A DNA stretch of 64,000 nucleotides, taken from Blastomonas sp. SL216. Lineage in GTDB: Bacteria; Pseudomonadota; Alphaproteobacteria; Sphingomonadales; Sphingomonadaceae. The translations under genes and the position numbers were made by a program. Each line of letters begins with the position of its first letter. The first letter of the stretch is position 1. Below, one piece after another: positions 1-8,667 of the stretch. The stretch covers positions 1,552,501-1,616,500 of the forward strand of contig CP113055.1 in assembly GCA_026625625.1 (NCBI GenBank), given 5' to 3'. The notes beneath the pieces are model-generated. The model saw only the letters and a list, made by a program, of their open reading frames with translations. It did no database searches and was not told the DNA's origin.

Positions 1-1
1 C

Positions 2-1132
2 GTGGAGCCGGGCACGGGCGAGCTATATTCGCGCGACCCGCGCAGCACCGCCAAGCGCGCCGAGGCCTATCTGCAGTCCACCGGCATCGGTGACACCGTT
101 TATGTCGGCCCCGAAGCCGAATTCTTCATGTTCGACGATGTGCGCTTCTCGGACGGCTATAACGGTTCGATGTTCGCGATCGACGATATCGAGCTGCCGA
201 CCAATACCGGCCGCAGCTATGACAGCGGCAACCTGGGCCACCGTCCGCGCGCCAAGGGCGGCTATTTCCCGGTAGCTCCGGTGGACAGCATGACCGACGT
301 GCGCGCAGAAATGGTCAGCACCATGCTGGAAATGGGCCTGCCCTGCGACAAGCACCACCATGAAGTGGCCGCCGCACAGCACGAGCTGGGACTGACCTTC
401 GGCACGCTGGTCGAAACCGCCGACCGCATGCAGATCTACAAGTATGTCGTGCACATGGTCGCCCAGGCCTATGGCAAGACCGCGACCTTCATGCCCAAGC
501 CGATCAAGAGCGACAACGGATCGGGCATGCACACCCACATCTCGATCTGGAAGGAAGGCAAGCCGCTGTTCGCGGGCAATGGCTATGCTGGTCTGTCGGA
601 AATGTGCCTGTTCTTCATCGGCGGCGTCATCAAGCACGCCAAGGCGCTGAACGCCTTCACCAACCCGACTACCAACAGCTACAAGCGTCTGGTGCCCGGT
701 TTCGAAGCGCCGGTGCTGCTGGCCTATTCGAGCCGCAACCGTTCTGCCTCGTGCCGCATTCCGTACGGCACCGGCGAAAAGGCCAAGCGCGTCGAATTCC
801 GCTTCCCCGATGCGATGGCCAACCCGTATCTGTGCTATTCGGCGTTGCTGATGGCGGGCCTGGACGGCATCCAGAACAAGATCCATCCCGGTGAGGCGAT
901 GGACAAGAACCTGTACGACCTGCCGCCCGAAGAGCTGAAGGAAGTGCCGACCGTCTGCGCATCCTTGCGCGAAGCGCTCGACGCGCTGGCCGCCGATCAC
1001 GACTTCCTGCTCAAGGGCGACGTGTTCCTGAAGGACCAGATCGAAGCCTATATCGACCTGAAGTGGGACGACGTCGTCCGTTGGGAAACGACGCCGAGCC
1101 CGGTCGAATTCGACATGTATTACAGCTACTAA
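2..1132 (+). CDS. glnA: Glutamine synthetase type I, 5' part outside the window
   Basis: This is the C-terminal 376 residues of a cytoplasmic GS-I enzyme (glutamate + NH3 + ATP to glutamine); about 94 residues are missing compared with the usual ~470, so the frame runs off the window start. Visible motifs are the metal-ligand segment [12 protein letters not shown], the [11 protein letters not shown] stretch, the [13 protein letters not shown] loop, and [20 protein letters not shown]. The NLYDLPPEE segment carries the tyrosine (fragment residue 305, codon at 914-916) matching the adenylylation site of the E. coli enzyme, so GlnE-type control is expected. A hairpin terminator follows directly. 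Identity is certain; the start cannot be seen. Confidence 0.97.
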   Translation: MEPGTGELYSRDPRSTAKRAEAYLQSTGIGDTVYVGPEAEFFMFDDVRFSDGYNGSMFAIDDIELPTNTGRSYDSGNLGHRPRAKGGYFPVAPVDSMTDVRAEMVSTMLEMGLPCDKHHHEVAAAQHELGLTFGTLVETADRMQIYKYVVHMVAQAYGKTATFMPKPIKSDNGSGMHTHISIWKEGKPLFAGNGYAGLSEMCLFFIGGVIKHAKALNAFTNPTTNSYKRLVPGFEAPVLLAYSSRNRSASCRIPYGTGEKAKRVEFRFPDAMANPYLCYSALLMAGLDGIQNKIHPGEAMDKNLYDLPPEELKEVPTVCASLREALDALAADHDFLLKGDVFLKDQIEAYIDLKWDDVVRWETTPSPVEFDMYYSY

Positions 1133-1157
1133 GCTTCAATAGCTGCGATATGAACGA

Positions 1158-1188
1158 AAGGCGCTCCGGGATCACCCGGGGCGCCTTT
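1158..1188 (+). terminator. Rho-independent terminator after glnA
   Basis: A GC-rich stem (AAAGGCGCtCCGGG with CCCGGgGCGCCTTT around the loop ATCA) is followed by TTTT 26 bases after the glnA stop. The minus strand also ends in a short T run, so it may serve the convergent lipoprotein gene as well. Confidence 0.8.
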
Positions 1189-1192
1189 TGCA

Positions 1193-1612
1193 TTAGCGGC
1201 AGCGTGCGCCGTTGCGGTCGATCGCAGCGCCGGCAGCCGCCCCTCCCGCAGCACCCAAAATGGTGCCCAGGGTACGCGAATCGCCCGGTGCGATGATGTT
1301 GCCCAGAATACCGCCAGCGATCCCGCCGACGATCAGCCCGGTGGTGCCATCCTGGCGGCGGCAATAGAAGCGGCCGTCCTGCCCGCGATAGACGCGGTCG
1401 TTGCGGCCAAGCCTGCGCTCGCGATATCGACGGTCGTCGCGATAGTATCGCCCCGCATCATAGCCACCATAAGCCGGGTCGGGGCGGTTATAGTCATATT
1501 GCCGATAGGATCCGAAACCGCGATCCTGATAGCCCGATCCCGCACAGCCGCTGACCACGGTCGCAGCAATCAACGCCGCACCCAGCGACATGGTTTTTCT
1601 GTTCAGATACAT
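1193..1612 (-). CDS. Glycine-zipper lipoprotein, 139 aa
   Basis: This is a small envelope protein of the glycine-zipper / 17-kDa surface antigen type. The N-terminus has a lipoprotein signal with lipobox VSGC (Cys23). A Tyr/Arg/Asp-rich middle follows, then GxxxG repeats (GLIVGGIAGGILGNII and GTILGAAGGAAAGAAID, about residues 88-128) that in this family form a two-helix membrane hairpin. I chose the ATG at 1612 because it opens directly into the signal peptide; frames further upstream add no recognisable sequence. It is convergent with glnA and divergent from the binding-protein genes. Such proteins are often envelope-stress or outer-membrane stability factors, but no specific role can be read here. 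Confidence 0.85.
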   Translation of the reverse strand: MYLNRKTMSLGAALIAATVVSGCAGSGYQDRGFGSYRQYDYNRPDPAYGGYDAGRYYRDDRRYRERRLGRNDRVYRGQDGRFYCRRQDGTTGLIVGGIAGGILGNIIAPGDSRTLGTILGAAGGAAAGAAIDRNGARCR

Positions 1613-1720
1613 GATGACAGTCCTCGCTTTGTCTGCAGCGTTGACGCATCGCATCGCAAATGCGTTCCGCGTTGCTAAGCAATTGAGCCTTTTCGGCAGA
1701 AGCAATCGCGGGCATGACGG

Positions 1721-3295
1721 ATGGTGATGCTCCGCTTCTGGCCCCTAATGCTTGCGCTGATGCTGGCCGCGTGTACCGGCGATGCGAGCCCATCGGTGAG
1801 CGCTCCCGGGCAGGACCGGTTGGTGCGCCTGGCCGATGCCGAAATTCGCGGGCTCGATCCGCAGACCTATTCGGACCTTGCCTCACTGCGCGTCGCGGCG
1901 GACCAGTTCGAGGGGCTGACCCGCTTCAATGTGTTCGGCATGGCGGTGACGGGGCTGGCGCGGGACTGGAAGGTGTCCTCCGACGGGCTGACCTGGCGCT
2001 TCGCCCTGCGCGACGGTCTGCGCTTCTCCGATGGCACGCCGATCACCGCATCGGCGTTCGCGCGCGGCTGGCAGCGGCTGAACGACAAGGCCACCGGATC
2101 GCCGCACACCGCTCTGTTCGCCGCGATCCAGTCGGTCGAGGCCGAGGGCGATGCGACCGTTATCGTGAAACTCGCCGCCCCCTTCCCCCAGCTGCCCGCG
2201 CTGCTCGCCCATCCGGCGATGGCGGCGCTGCCGCTGCACCGCGCGGGGCAAGGCGCGGACTGGACCGCCGAGCGTCCGCTGGTCACCTCTGGCCCCTATC
2301 GCACCCGCGACTGGCGGCTGAACGACCGGCTGGTGCTGGAGCGCAACCCGAACTGGCATGGCGGCAAGGCGCCGATCGGCACCGTGATCTGGAAACCGGT
2401 CGATGATCCCCTTGCCGGCATGCGCCTGTTCCTCGCAGGTGAGGCGGATATCTCGGGCGATTATCCGCAAAGCCGCCATGACTGGCTCAGCCGGCAGCGG
2501 CCTGATGCGGTGCGCACCGGTGACTATCTGGGCAGCTATTATTTCACGCTCAACACCCGCAAGCCGCCGTTCGATGACGCGCGCGTGCGCCAGGCGCTCG
2601 GCATGGCGGTGGACCGCGAATGGCTGGCGCGCGCGCTGCTGCCAATGGGCAATGCGCCCGCTTATGGTCTGGTGCCGCCCGCGCTCTATGCCGGTGCGCC
2701 GGTACGACCGGGCTGGGCAATATCGCCGCTCAAGCACCGCCAGGCCGAAGCAAAGCGCCTGCTCGCGGCCGCCGGATATGGCCCCGCGCGCCCGTTGCGC
2801 TTCGAAATCCGCATCAACTCGTCCGCCGAGCATCGCCGCATGGCGGTGGCGCTGGCGGCGATGTGGAAGCCACTCGGCGTCGAGGCGAGCATCCTCAACA
2901 GCGAACCCGCGCTGCATTTCGCCGCGATGCGCCGGGGCGACTTCCAGATGGCGCGCTCGGGCTGGATCGCGGATATCCCAGCGCCGGAAAATTTCCTGGC
3001 GGTCCATCGCTCGGATGCGGGCGAGGTCAATTATTCGGGCTTTGCCGATCCCGGCTTCGACGCGCTGCTCGACCGGGCAATGGCAGAGCCCGACCCCGCG
3101 CGCCGTGTCCCCGCGATGCGTGCTGCCGAGGCGCGGTTGCTCGAGGCGATGCCGGTCATTCCCCTGTGGTTCTATCGCAGCGGTGCGCTGGTCTCGCCCC
3201 GGGTGCGCGGCTGGCAGGACAATCCCGGCAACATCCACCCCAGCGCAGCGTTGTCGCTGGGGACGGCGCCTGCTATCGCGGGGTCGGGCGGATGA
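1721..3295 (+). CDS. ABC-type oligopeptide-binding lipoprotein (SBP family 5)
   Basis: This 524-residue solute-binding protein resembles OppA/DppA. A lipoprotein signal ends in LAAC (Cys18), so it should be membrane-anchored in the periplasm. The body has the family-5 pattern: an early domain with DGLTWRFALRDGLRFSDGTP, and a later ARVRQALGMAVDREWLA stretch. The start could be 1721 or the second ATG at 1727. The next gene overlaps by ATGA and encodes a second binding protein, but no permease or ATPase genes are adjacent. The pair may therefore work with a distant transporter or as sensors. The peptide substrate is unknown. Confidence 0.88.
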   Translation: MVMLRFWPLMLALMLAACTGDASPSVSAPGQDRLVRLADAEIRGLDPQTYSDLASLRVAADQFEGLTRFNVFGMAVTGLARDWKVSSDGLTWRFALRDGLRFSDGTPITASAFARGWQRLNDKATGSPHTALFAAIQSVEAEGDATVIVKLAAPFPQLPALLAHPAMAALPLHRAGQGADWTAERPLVTSGPYRTRDWRLNDRLVLERNPNWHGGKAPIGTVIWKPVDDPLAGMRLFLAGEADISGDYPQSRHDWLSRQRPDAVRTGDYLGSYYFTLNTRKPPFDDARVRQALGMAVDREWLARALLPMGNAPAYGLVPPALYAGAPVRPGWAISPLKHRQAEAKRLLAAAGYGPARPLRFEIRINSSAEHRRMAVALAAMWKPLGVEASILNSEPALHFAAMRRGDFQMARSGWIADIPAPENFLAVHRSDAGEVNYSGFADPGFDALLDRAMAEPDPARRVPAMRAAEARLLEAMPVIPLWFYRSGALVSPRVRGWQDNPGNIHPSAALSLGTAPAIAGSGG

Positions 3296-4776
3296 CGGAC
3301 GCGAGGCAAGGCATGACCGGCGCATGGAAAAAGGCCATTTCGGGCCTGGCAGCTGCGGCGATGCTGGCGCTGACCGCGTGCAGCGGATCGGACAGCTCGC
3401 CGCTCGGCATCTCGATCATCGATCCCGCCACCAAGACCAATCTGGATGCCGCCCGGCTTGAACCTGGTGCCGCCTATCTGCGCGCCGCGACATCGCAAGG
3501 TCTGGTGCGGCTGGATGCTCTGGGCAATATCGTGCCGGGCCTGGCCGAACGCTGGATCGTCACCGATGACGGGCTCAGCTATATCTTCCGCCTGCGCAAC
3601 GCCCGCTGGGAAAATGGCGATACCGTGACGTCCGAGCATGTCGCCGCTGCGCTGAAGCGCCGGCTGCAGATCGAGGCCAGAAGCGCGATCGGAGCGGATA
3701 CGGCGGAGGTGCGCGACATCCGTTCGATGACCGGCCGCGTGATCGAGATCCGCCTGCTTTCGCCCCAGCCGGAACTGCTGCGCATTCTGGCGCTGCCCGA
3801 GCTCGGCATCCGCCGCAACGGCAGCGGCACCGGTCCGCTCGCCGCCAACCGGCAGGAATACTGGACTTTGCTGACCGAACGCGTCGACGATTCGCTCGCC
3901 CCCGATCTGCGCCGCATGGTCCGCCCGCTCCAGGTCCGCACCGAGAGCGCGGCGAAATCGATCGCGCGCTTTTCGCTCGGGGAAAGCGCCATGGTGCTGG
4001 GTGGCCGGTTCGAGCACCTGCCCTATCTCAGCGCGGCGGGCATATCGGACAATGACGTCCGCGCCGATCCGGTGGCCGGGCTGTTCGGGCTGCTGGTGGT
4101 CAACGGCAAGGGCTTTCTGGGCGATCCTGCCAATCGCGAGGCGATTGCGCTGGCGATAGACCGCGACGCGCTGATGACCCCATTGGGCATCGGCCAGTGG
4201 CAGACGACGACGCGGATCGTGCCATTGGGCATGGGCCGCTATCAGCCGCTTATCGGTGATCGCTGGACCGACCTGTCGCTCGATCAGCGCCGCGATCTGG
4301 CGCGCGGGCGTATCGTCCGCTGGCGTCAGGCAAATGCCGCGCTGCCCGAACTGCGCATCGCCATGCCGCGCGGACCCGGCGCGCGGCTGGTGTTCGGGCG
4401 GATCCAGCGCGATCTGGAGGCTGTCGGGCTGAGCGCGCGCCGTGTCGCCCCCGATGCCCGGGCCGATATCGTGCTGATCGACGAGGTGGCGCATTATCGC
4501 CAGCCGGGCTGGTTCCTCAACCAGCTGGCCTGTGCGGTGCGCCCGTTGTGCAATCAGGAAGGCGATGTGCTGCTCGCCCAGGCGCGGCGCGCGGTCGATC
4601 CGGCGGTGCGCATGGCCAAGATGGCCGAGGCAGAGGTGGCAATCACCTCGGCCAATATCTTCATTCCGCTGGGCACGCCGGTGCGCTTTTCGCTGGTGAA
4701 GGGCAATGTTCCGGGCTTTGCCATCACCGCCGATGGCTGGCACGCCTTGCCGGACATGGTAGTCATCCCCAGATAG
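3292..4776 (+). CDS. Second, divergent ABC substrate-binding lipoprotein
   Basis: This 494-residue protein starts inside the previous stop (ATGA), indicating translational coupling. It has a lipoprotein signal ending LTAC (Cys30; an internal ATG at 3313 would give a shorter signal). LVRLDALGNIVPGLAERW and DGLSYIFRLRNARWENGD are family-5 hallmarks, as is NREAIALAIDRDALM. The C-terminal half matches the family less clearly than its neighbour does, so it may bind a different ligand. Being coupled to a paralogue and lacking transporter genes is its main oddity. Confidence 0.8.
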   Translation: MTDARQGMTGAWKKAISGLAAAAMLALTACSGSDSSPLGISIIDPATKTNLDAARLEPGAAYLRAATSQGLVRLDALGNIVPGLAERWIVTDDGLSYIFRLRNARWENGDTVTSEHVAAALKRRLQIEARSAIGADTAEVRDIRSMTGRVIEIRLLSPQPELLRILALPELGIRRNGSGTGPLAANRQEYWTLLTERVDDSLAPDLRRMVRPLQVRTESAAKSIARFSLGESAMVLGGRFEHLPYLSAAGISDNDVRADPVAGLFGLLVVNGKGFLGDPANREAIALAIDRDALMTPLGIGQWQTTTRIVPLGMGRYQPLIGDRWTDLSLDQRRDLARGRIVRWRQANAALPELRIAMPRGPGARLVFGRIQRDLEAVGLSARRVAPDARADIVLIDEVAHYRQPGWFLNQLACAVRPLCNQEGDVLLAQARRAVDPAVRMAKMAEAEVAITSANIFIPLGTPVRFSLVKGNVPGFAITADGWHALPDMVVIPR

Positions 4777-4804
4777 GGGAGCGCAAGGGGCACGGGAGTG
4801 CAAT

Positions 4805-5230
4805 ATGAAGACGATCCGGCCTGAACAGATGGAACAGCTACGCGCGGCCATGCCCGCGTTGTCGAACGATCCGCAGGCGATCCGCCAGCGCGTGGAAATG
4901 CTGGAAATGATGCTGGAGCGCAGCATCACCCTGCCCGGCACCAGCCGCAAGATCGGGCTCGATTTCGTGCTGGGGCTTGTCCCGGTGCTGGGCGATGTCA
5001 TCACCGGCGCGATGGGCCTGTATATCGTCTGGGAAGCGCGCAACCTCGGCATGTCGAAATTCCAGCTGGCGCGGATGGCCGCCAATGTCGGCTTTGACAG
5101 CCTGCTCGGTGCCGTTCCGCTGGTCGGCGATGCGTTCGATTTCTTCTGGCGCTCGAACACGCGGAACCTGAAGATCATCCGCAAGCATCTCGACAAGCAC
5201 CATCCGGGTACCCGCACGATCACTTTCTGA
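4805..5230 (+). CDS. DUF4112 family protein, 141 aa
   Basis: A small, probably membrane-associated protein of unknown function. The core (about residues 50-120) has two similar amphipathic/hydrophobic segments, IGLDFVLGLVPVLGDVITG and VGFDSLLGAVPLVGDAFDFF. This repeated G-x-VP-x-[LV]-GD pattern is what identifies the family. The C-terminus is basic. It lies 28 bases after the second binding-protein gene on the same strand and may share its transcript. No function is assigned. Confidence 0.85.
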   Translation: MKTIRPEQMEQLRAAMPALSNDPQAIRQRVEMLEMMLERSITLPGTSRKIGLDFVLGLVPVLGDVITGAMGLYIVWEARNLGMSKFQLARMAANVGFDSLLGAVPLVGDAFDFFWRSNTRNLKIIRKHLDKHHPGTRTITF

Positions 5231-5267
5231 TTCGCGAATCACGCGATTCGGTCGCTGCAGGCGAATC
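5229..5267. promoter_or_regulatory. Cluster of four GANTC sites
   Basis: Four GANTC pentamers start at 5229, 5236, 5245 and 5263. The first two form the perfect 12-bp palindrome GATTCGCGAATC, and sites two and three form an inverted pair. GANTC is the target of the alphaproteobacterial methylase CcrM and is normally sparse in GC-rich DNA. The cluster overlaps the stop of the DUF4112 gene. A regulatory role is inferred. Confidence 0.4.
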
Positions 5268-5420
5268 AAGGAAGTCTGCGGATGACACCGCTTACCCTCA
5301 CGGCTTGCAATCCTTTGCAGCGACTTCATCTCGCAAATGCAAAAAATAGCCCGGAAATCAAAGGATTTGCCAAGCCGCACGGGCTGGGTTAGGGGCTGCG
5401 CCTACAGGCCATCCAAGCAC

Positions 5421-5449
5421 AAAAAAAGGGCCAGCCCGAAGGCTGACCC
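5421..5449 (-). terminator. Rho-independent terminator, minus strand
   Basis: The stem GGGTCAGCC / GGCTGGCCC (one G-T pair) with a TTCG tetraloop is followed by seven T on the minus strand. On the plus strand only a weak T run follows at a distance. No minus-strand protein gene ends here, which is why a small RNA is proposed just upstream. Confidence 0.75.
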
Positions 5450-5515
5450 GATAAAGTTTTTAGGAGAGGATGCCTGAAAGGCATGATCAATATGGGTCAG
5501 AGACCCTTATTGTGC
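5421..5515 (-). ncRNA. Candidate trans-acting small RNA with three hairpins
   Basis: Read on the minus strand, three hairpins follow one another: GGGTC-TCT-GACCC (5506-5494), ATGCCT-TTC-AGGCAT (5484-5470) and an intrinsic terminator (5449-5428) followed by seven T. The single-stranded linker between the last two carries CCTCTCC, complementary to a Shine-Dalgarno sequence, as in many alphaproteobacterial sRNAs. No protein of useful length fits this stretch. The 5' end is not defined and no convincing -35/-10 pair was found. It is divergent from the LysR gene at 5630. On the plus strand the same DNA could hold a 20-codon leader ORF starting at 5470, which I consider less likely. Confidence 0.5.
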
Positions 5516-5587
5516 AAGTGCGAAATGAATGATTTGAGTTGCAAAGAACGCAACACTGATCGCGCAAAACCGTAGTTTGTCACGATT

Positions 5588-5597
5588 TGCAATTGCA
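5588..5597. promoter_or_regulatory. Possible LysR operator palindrome
   Basis: The perfect palindrome TGCAATTGCA lies 33 bases before the LysR start, between that gene and the divergent small-RNA candidate. LysR regulators usually bind such dyads in the divergent promoter region. This is position-based inference. Confidence 0.35.
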
Positions 5598-5629
5598 CAT
5601 TTCCGCTGCACTGCAATAATGACCCGAAC

Positions 5630-6514
5630 ATGGCCATGCGACGTCTCCCTCCCCTGCGCTCCCTTGAAGCCTTTCTGCGCGTTGCGCGGCTGGGCTCTGC
5701 AAAGGCGGCTGCAAGCGAGCTGGCGCTGTCGCCGTCCGCGCTCAGCCGCCGAATCGGCGGGCTTGAGGATTTTGTCGGCAAGAAGCTGTTCAAGCGCCAC
5801 AACCAGCAGCTCAAGCTCAACGAGGCGGGTGAAGCGCTATACGCAAGTGTCGCCCCGGCGATCGACGCGCTGGCCGATGCCGTGGCCGCGCATATGGACG
5901 ACAGCCGGATCCTGCGCCTGCGGCTGGGCATGCTGCCGCTGTTCGGCAGCCAGCGGCTGGTCCCGCGGCTGGGCGAATTGCGCCGGCTTTATCCGATGCT
6001 GCATATCGATGTGGATACATCGGGCCATGGCGAGGCGCGGCTGGGCGATACGCTCGATGCCGCGATCGTGCTGGCCGAAAGCCCCGACCCGGCGCTCCAT
6101 TCGGTGCGGCTGGACCGCAACTATGTCTATGCCATCGCCTCGCGCGAACTGGTCGACAGCCTGGGCCCGACACCCGACCTGGCCCAACTCAACCGCCAGA
6201 CGATCCTGGTGCACAATGAAATGCCCCAGTCGTTCGAGGCATGGAAGCACGCGCTGGGGCTGACCGACCTGCATCCGCAGTCGATCGATCATATCGACAG
6301 CGGCCCGCTGATGCTTGAAGCGGCGGCCCAGGGGCTGGGCATCGCCATCATGCACGACGATCACCTCACCCGTTCGGGCGATGCGCGGCTGTCCAAGCTG
6401 TTCGACGTGCGCGTCGAGAGCCCGTACAGTTACTGGTTCGTGTGCAAGCCCCGCGCGCTCGACATGCGCGCGGTGCGGCTGTTCCACGACTGGCTGGTGG
6501 AAGCGAATATCTGA
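5630..6514 (+). CDS. LysR-type transcriptional regulator, 294 aa
   Basis: Typical LysR length and plan. The N-terminal winged helix-turn-helix spans about residues 5-65 (LRSLEAFLRVARLGSAKAAA, then SALSRRIGGLEDFVGKKLF). A two-lobed effector domain follows from about residue 90. The sequence is closest in style to the GcvA subgroup. The start could be 5630 or the ATG two codons later. No metabolic gene is divergent from it: what faces it is the candidate small RNA, so that RNA or the regulator itself is the natural target. The effector is unknown. Confidence 0.9.
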   Translation: MAMRRLPPLRSLEAFLRVARLGSAKAAASELALSPSALSRRIGGLEDFVGKKLFKRHNQQLKLNEAGEALYASVAPAIDALADAVAAHMDDSRILRLRLGMLPLFGSQRLVPRLGELRRLYPMLHIDVDTSGHGEARLGDTLDAAIVLAESPDPALHSVRLDRNYVYAIASRELVDSLGPTPDLAQLNRQTILVHNEMPQSFEAWKHALGLTDLHPQSIDHIDSGPLMLEAAAQGLGIAIMHDDHLTRSGDARLSKLFDVRVESPYSYWFVCKPRALDMRAVRLFHDWLVEANI

Positions 6515-6586
6515 GGCGGGCGGCAGCGCTGCCTGCACCTCTGGCTGTCCCCCTCCCCCGAAAGGGAGGGGTTCAGATCCAGCCGA

Positions 6587-7039
6587 TCAGGCCACCGTGG
6601 CCGATGCGATCACGCCGGGCTTTGCGGGCGGTTCACCCTTGGGCAGCGCGTGGACATGTTCCATGCCTTCGATCACCTGGCCCCAGACGGTGTACTGACG
6701 GTCGAGGAAGCGGGCGTCGTCCAGGCAGATGAAGAACTGGCTGTTCGCGCTGTTCGGGTCCATCGTGCGCGCCATCGAGCACACGCCCTCGACATGCGGC
6801 TCGTCGTTGAATTCCTGGCGTAGGTCGGGCTTCTTGGAACCGCCGGTGCCGGTGCCGTTGGGGCAGCCGCCCTGCGCCATGAAGCCGGCGATCACGCGGT
6901 GGAACTTCACGCCGTTGTAAAAGCCTTCGCTGGCGAGCTCGACAATGCGCTCGACATGGTTGGGCGCAAGGTCGGGGCGCAGCTTGATGACGACATCGCC
7001 GCCATCCTGAATGTGAAAGGTAAGCGTTTCGGCGGTCAT
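6587..7039 (-). CDS. Peptidyl-prolyl cis-trans isomerase, cyclophilin type
   Basis: This 150-residue single-domain cyclophilin accelerates proline isomerisation. FHRVIAGFMAQGGCPNGTG contains the catalytic arginine. NSQFFICLDDARFLDRQYTV and the GQVIEGM turn are also characteristic. There is no signal peptide, so it should be the cytoplasmic (PpiB-like) form. It is monocistronic and divergent from mgtE. Family assignment is certain; clients cannot be read from sequence. Confidence 0.95.
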   Translation of the reverse strand: MTAETLTFHIQDGGDVVIKLRPDLAPNHVERIVELASEGFYNGVKFHRVIAGFMAQGGCPNGTGTGGSKKPDLRQEFNDEPHVEGVCSMARTMDPNSANSQFFICLDDARFLDRQYTVWGQVIEGMEHVHALPKGEPPAKPGVIASATVA

Positions 7040-7239
7040 GGTCGGTCCTTCTTGCCTTGGGAAAATTCTGCCGCCGATATAGCGGGGCGCAGGCGAATGT
7101 CACCCCTTGGCCGAGCTTGGCCGATGCGCCGGATCGGGATTGCTTTTGCAGGTGCGAACGGCCAAACACGCGGCCATGCATGTTGGGCGTCGCAGCACGC
7201 CTGCACGCCCCCCTCCAACCCGCCAGACAGGAGCAGGCC

Positions 7240-8667
7240 ATGACCGACCCGACCGACGCTCCGCTCCACGAACCCGATCTGCACGAGATGCCCGACCAGA
7301 GCGCCAGCCTGGACGAGGACAACCGCCTGCTGCCCGGATTTGTCGCGCAGGTCTGCGATGCGCTGGACCGGGAGGATGACGAGGCGGCCTATGACCTGGT
7401 CGAGCCGCTGCACCCTGCCGATATTGCCGACCTTTTCGAGCTGGTCGAGCGCGATTATCGCGGCCCGCTGGCCCGTGCGATCACCGACCTGCTCGGCGCG
7501 GACGTGCTCACCGAGCTCAACGATTATGTCCGCGATGACGTGATCGACGCGCTGCCCGCCGCGCAGGTGGCGGAACTCGCCGGGCAGCTCGAGACCGATG
7601 ACGCGGTGGCGATCATCGAAGAGATGGAGGAGGAGGACCAGCGCGCGGTTCTGGCCGAGCTGGAACCGGCCGATCGCGCGGCGATCGTCGATGCCCTGTC
7701 CTTCCCCGAGGAATCCGCCGGACGCCTGATGCAGCGCGATCTGGTCGCTGTCCCCGAGCATATGAATGTCGGTCAGCTGATCGATTATCTGCGCGAGCAT
7801 GCCGAGCTGACGACCGAATTCTGGGAAATCTTCATCGTCGATCCGCAGCACCGCCCGGTCGGCACCTGCCAGTTGAGCTGGATATTGCGCACTCCGCGCC
7901 ACATTGCGCTGACCGATGTGATGAAGCGCGACCAGACGCTGATCCCGACCGATATGGATCAGGAAGAAGTCGCCCTAAGGTTCCAGAAATACGCGCTTAT
8001 TTCCGCCGCCGTGGTCGATGGCGCCGGGCGGTTGGTCGGCCAGATCACGGTCGATGACATCATCCATATCGTCCAGGAAGAGGCAGGCGAGGACATTTTC
8101 CGCCTGTCGGGCGCGGGCGATGGCGACATTAACGAGCCGGTGCGAGAGACCTACAAGACCCGCGTGCGCTGGCTGATCGCGAACCTGGGCACCGCGCTCG
8201 TCGCTTCCAGCGTCATCGGCTTTTTCGGTGGCGCGATCGAGCAGATGGTGGCTCTGGCGGTGCTGATGCCGATCGTCGCGGGGGTCGGCGGCAATGCCGG
8301 GACGCAGACGCTGGCGGTGACGGTGCGCGCGCTGGCGACCAACCAGCTGACCGAATCGAACACCCGCCGCGCGATCATCCGCGAGATGCGCATCGCGATG
8401 CTCAACGGCGCGACCATTGCGCTGATCGCGGGCACGGCTACCGCCTTGTGGTTCCATGACGCGCATCTGGGGCTGGTGATTGCCGCTGCGATGCAGACCA
8501 ACATCCTGCTCGCAGGACTGGCCGGGGTCGTCATTCCCGTGGTGCTGGAAAAGCTCGATCAGGACCCGGCGGTCGCCAGCTCGATCTTCGTGACGATGAC
8601 CACCGATTCCATGGGTTTTCTCGCCTTTTTGGGCCTGGCGGTGGCGAGCGGACTGGTCAGCCTGTAA
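7240..8667 (+). CDS. mgtE: Magnesium transporter MgtE
   Basis: A 475-residue inner-membrane Mg2+ channel. Order of domains: acidic cytoplasmic N-domain (about 35-140, rich in HPADIADLFELV-type repeats), tandem CBS domains (about 140-270), then a five-helix membrane domain (about 295-475) with the conserved GVGGNAGTQTLAVTVRAL segment and TTDSMGFLAFLGLA near the end. I chose the ATG at 7240, preceded by AGGAGCAGG, rather than an upstream in-frame start, because MgtE-N homology begins shortly after it. The stop overlaps the start of the DUF1489 gene (TAATG), so the two are coupled. Confidence 0.95.
   Translation: MTDPTDAPLHEPDLHEMPDQSASLDEDNRLLPGFVAQVCDALDREDDEAAYDLVEPLHPADIADLFELVERDYRGPLARAITDLLGADVLTELNDYVRDDVIDALPAAQVAELAGQLETDDAVAIIEEMEEEDQRAVLAELEPADRAAIVDALSFPEESAGRLMQRDLVAVPEHMNVGQLIDYLREHAELTTEFWEIFIVDPQHRPVGTCQLSWILRTPRHIALTDVMKRDQTLIPTDMDQEEVALRFQKYALISAAVVDGAGRLVGQITVDDIIHIVQEEAGEDIFRLSGAGDGDINEPVRETYKTRVRWLIANLGTALVASSVIGFFGGAIEQMVALAVLMPIVAGVGGNAGTQTLAVTVRALATNQLTESNTRRAIIREMRIAMLNGATIALIAGTATALWFHDAHLGLVIAAAMQTNILLAGLAGVVIPVVLEKLDQDPAVASSIFVTMTTDSMGFLAFLGLAVASGLVSL

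Noticed and set aside
2620-3291. In-frame upstream extension of the second binding-protein gene
   Set aside because: It overlaps the first binding-protein gene in another frame and would bury the LTAC lipoprotein signal; the ATG at 3292 is preferred.
5470-5532. 20-codon plus-strand leader ORF after AGGAGAGG
   Set aside because: The Shine-Dalgarno is only one base from the ATG, and the same DNA is better explained by minus-strand hairpins with a T7 terminator.
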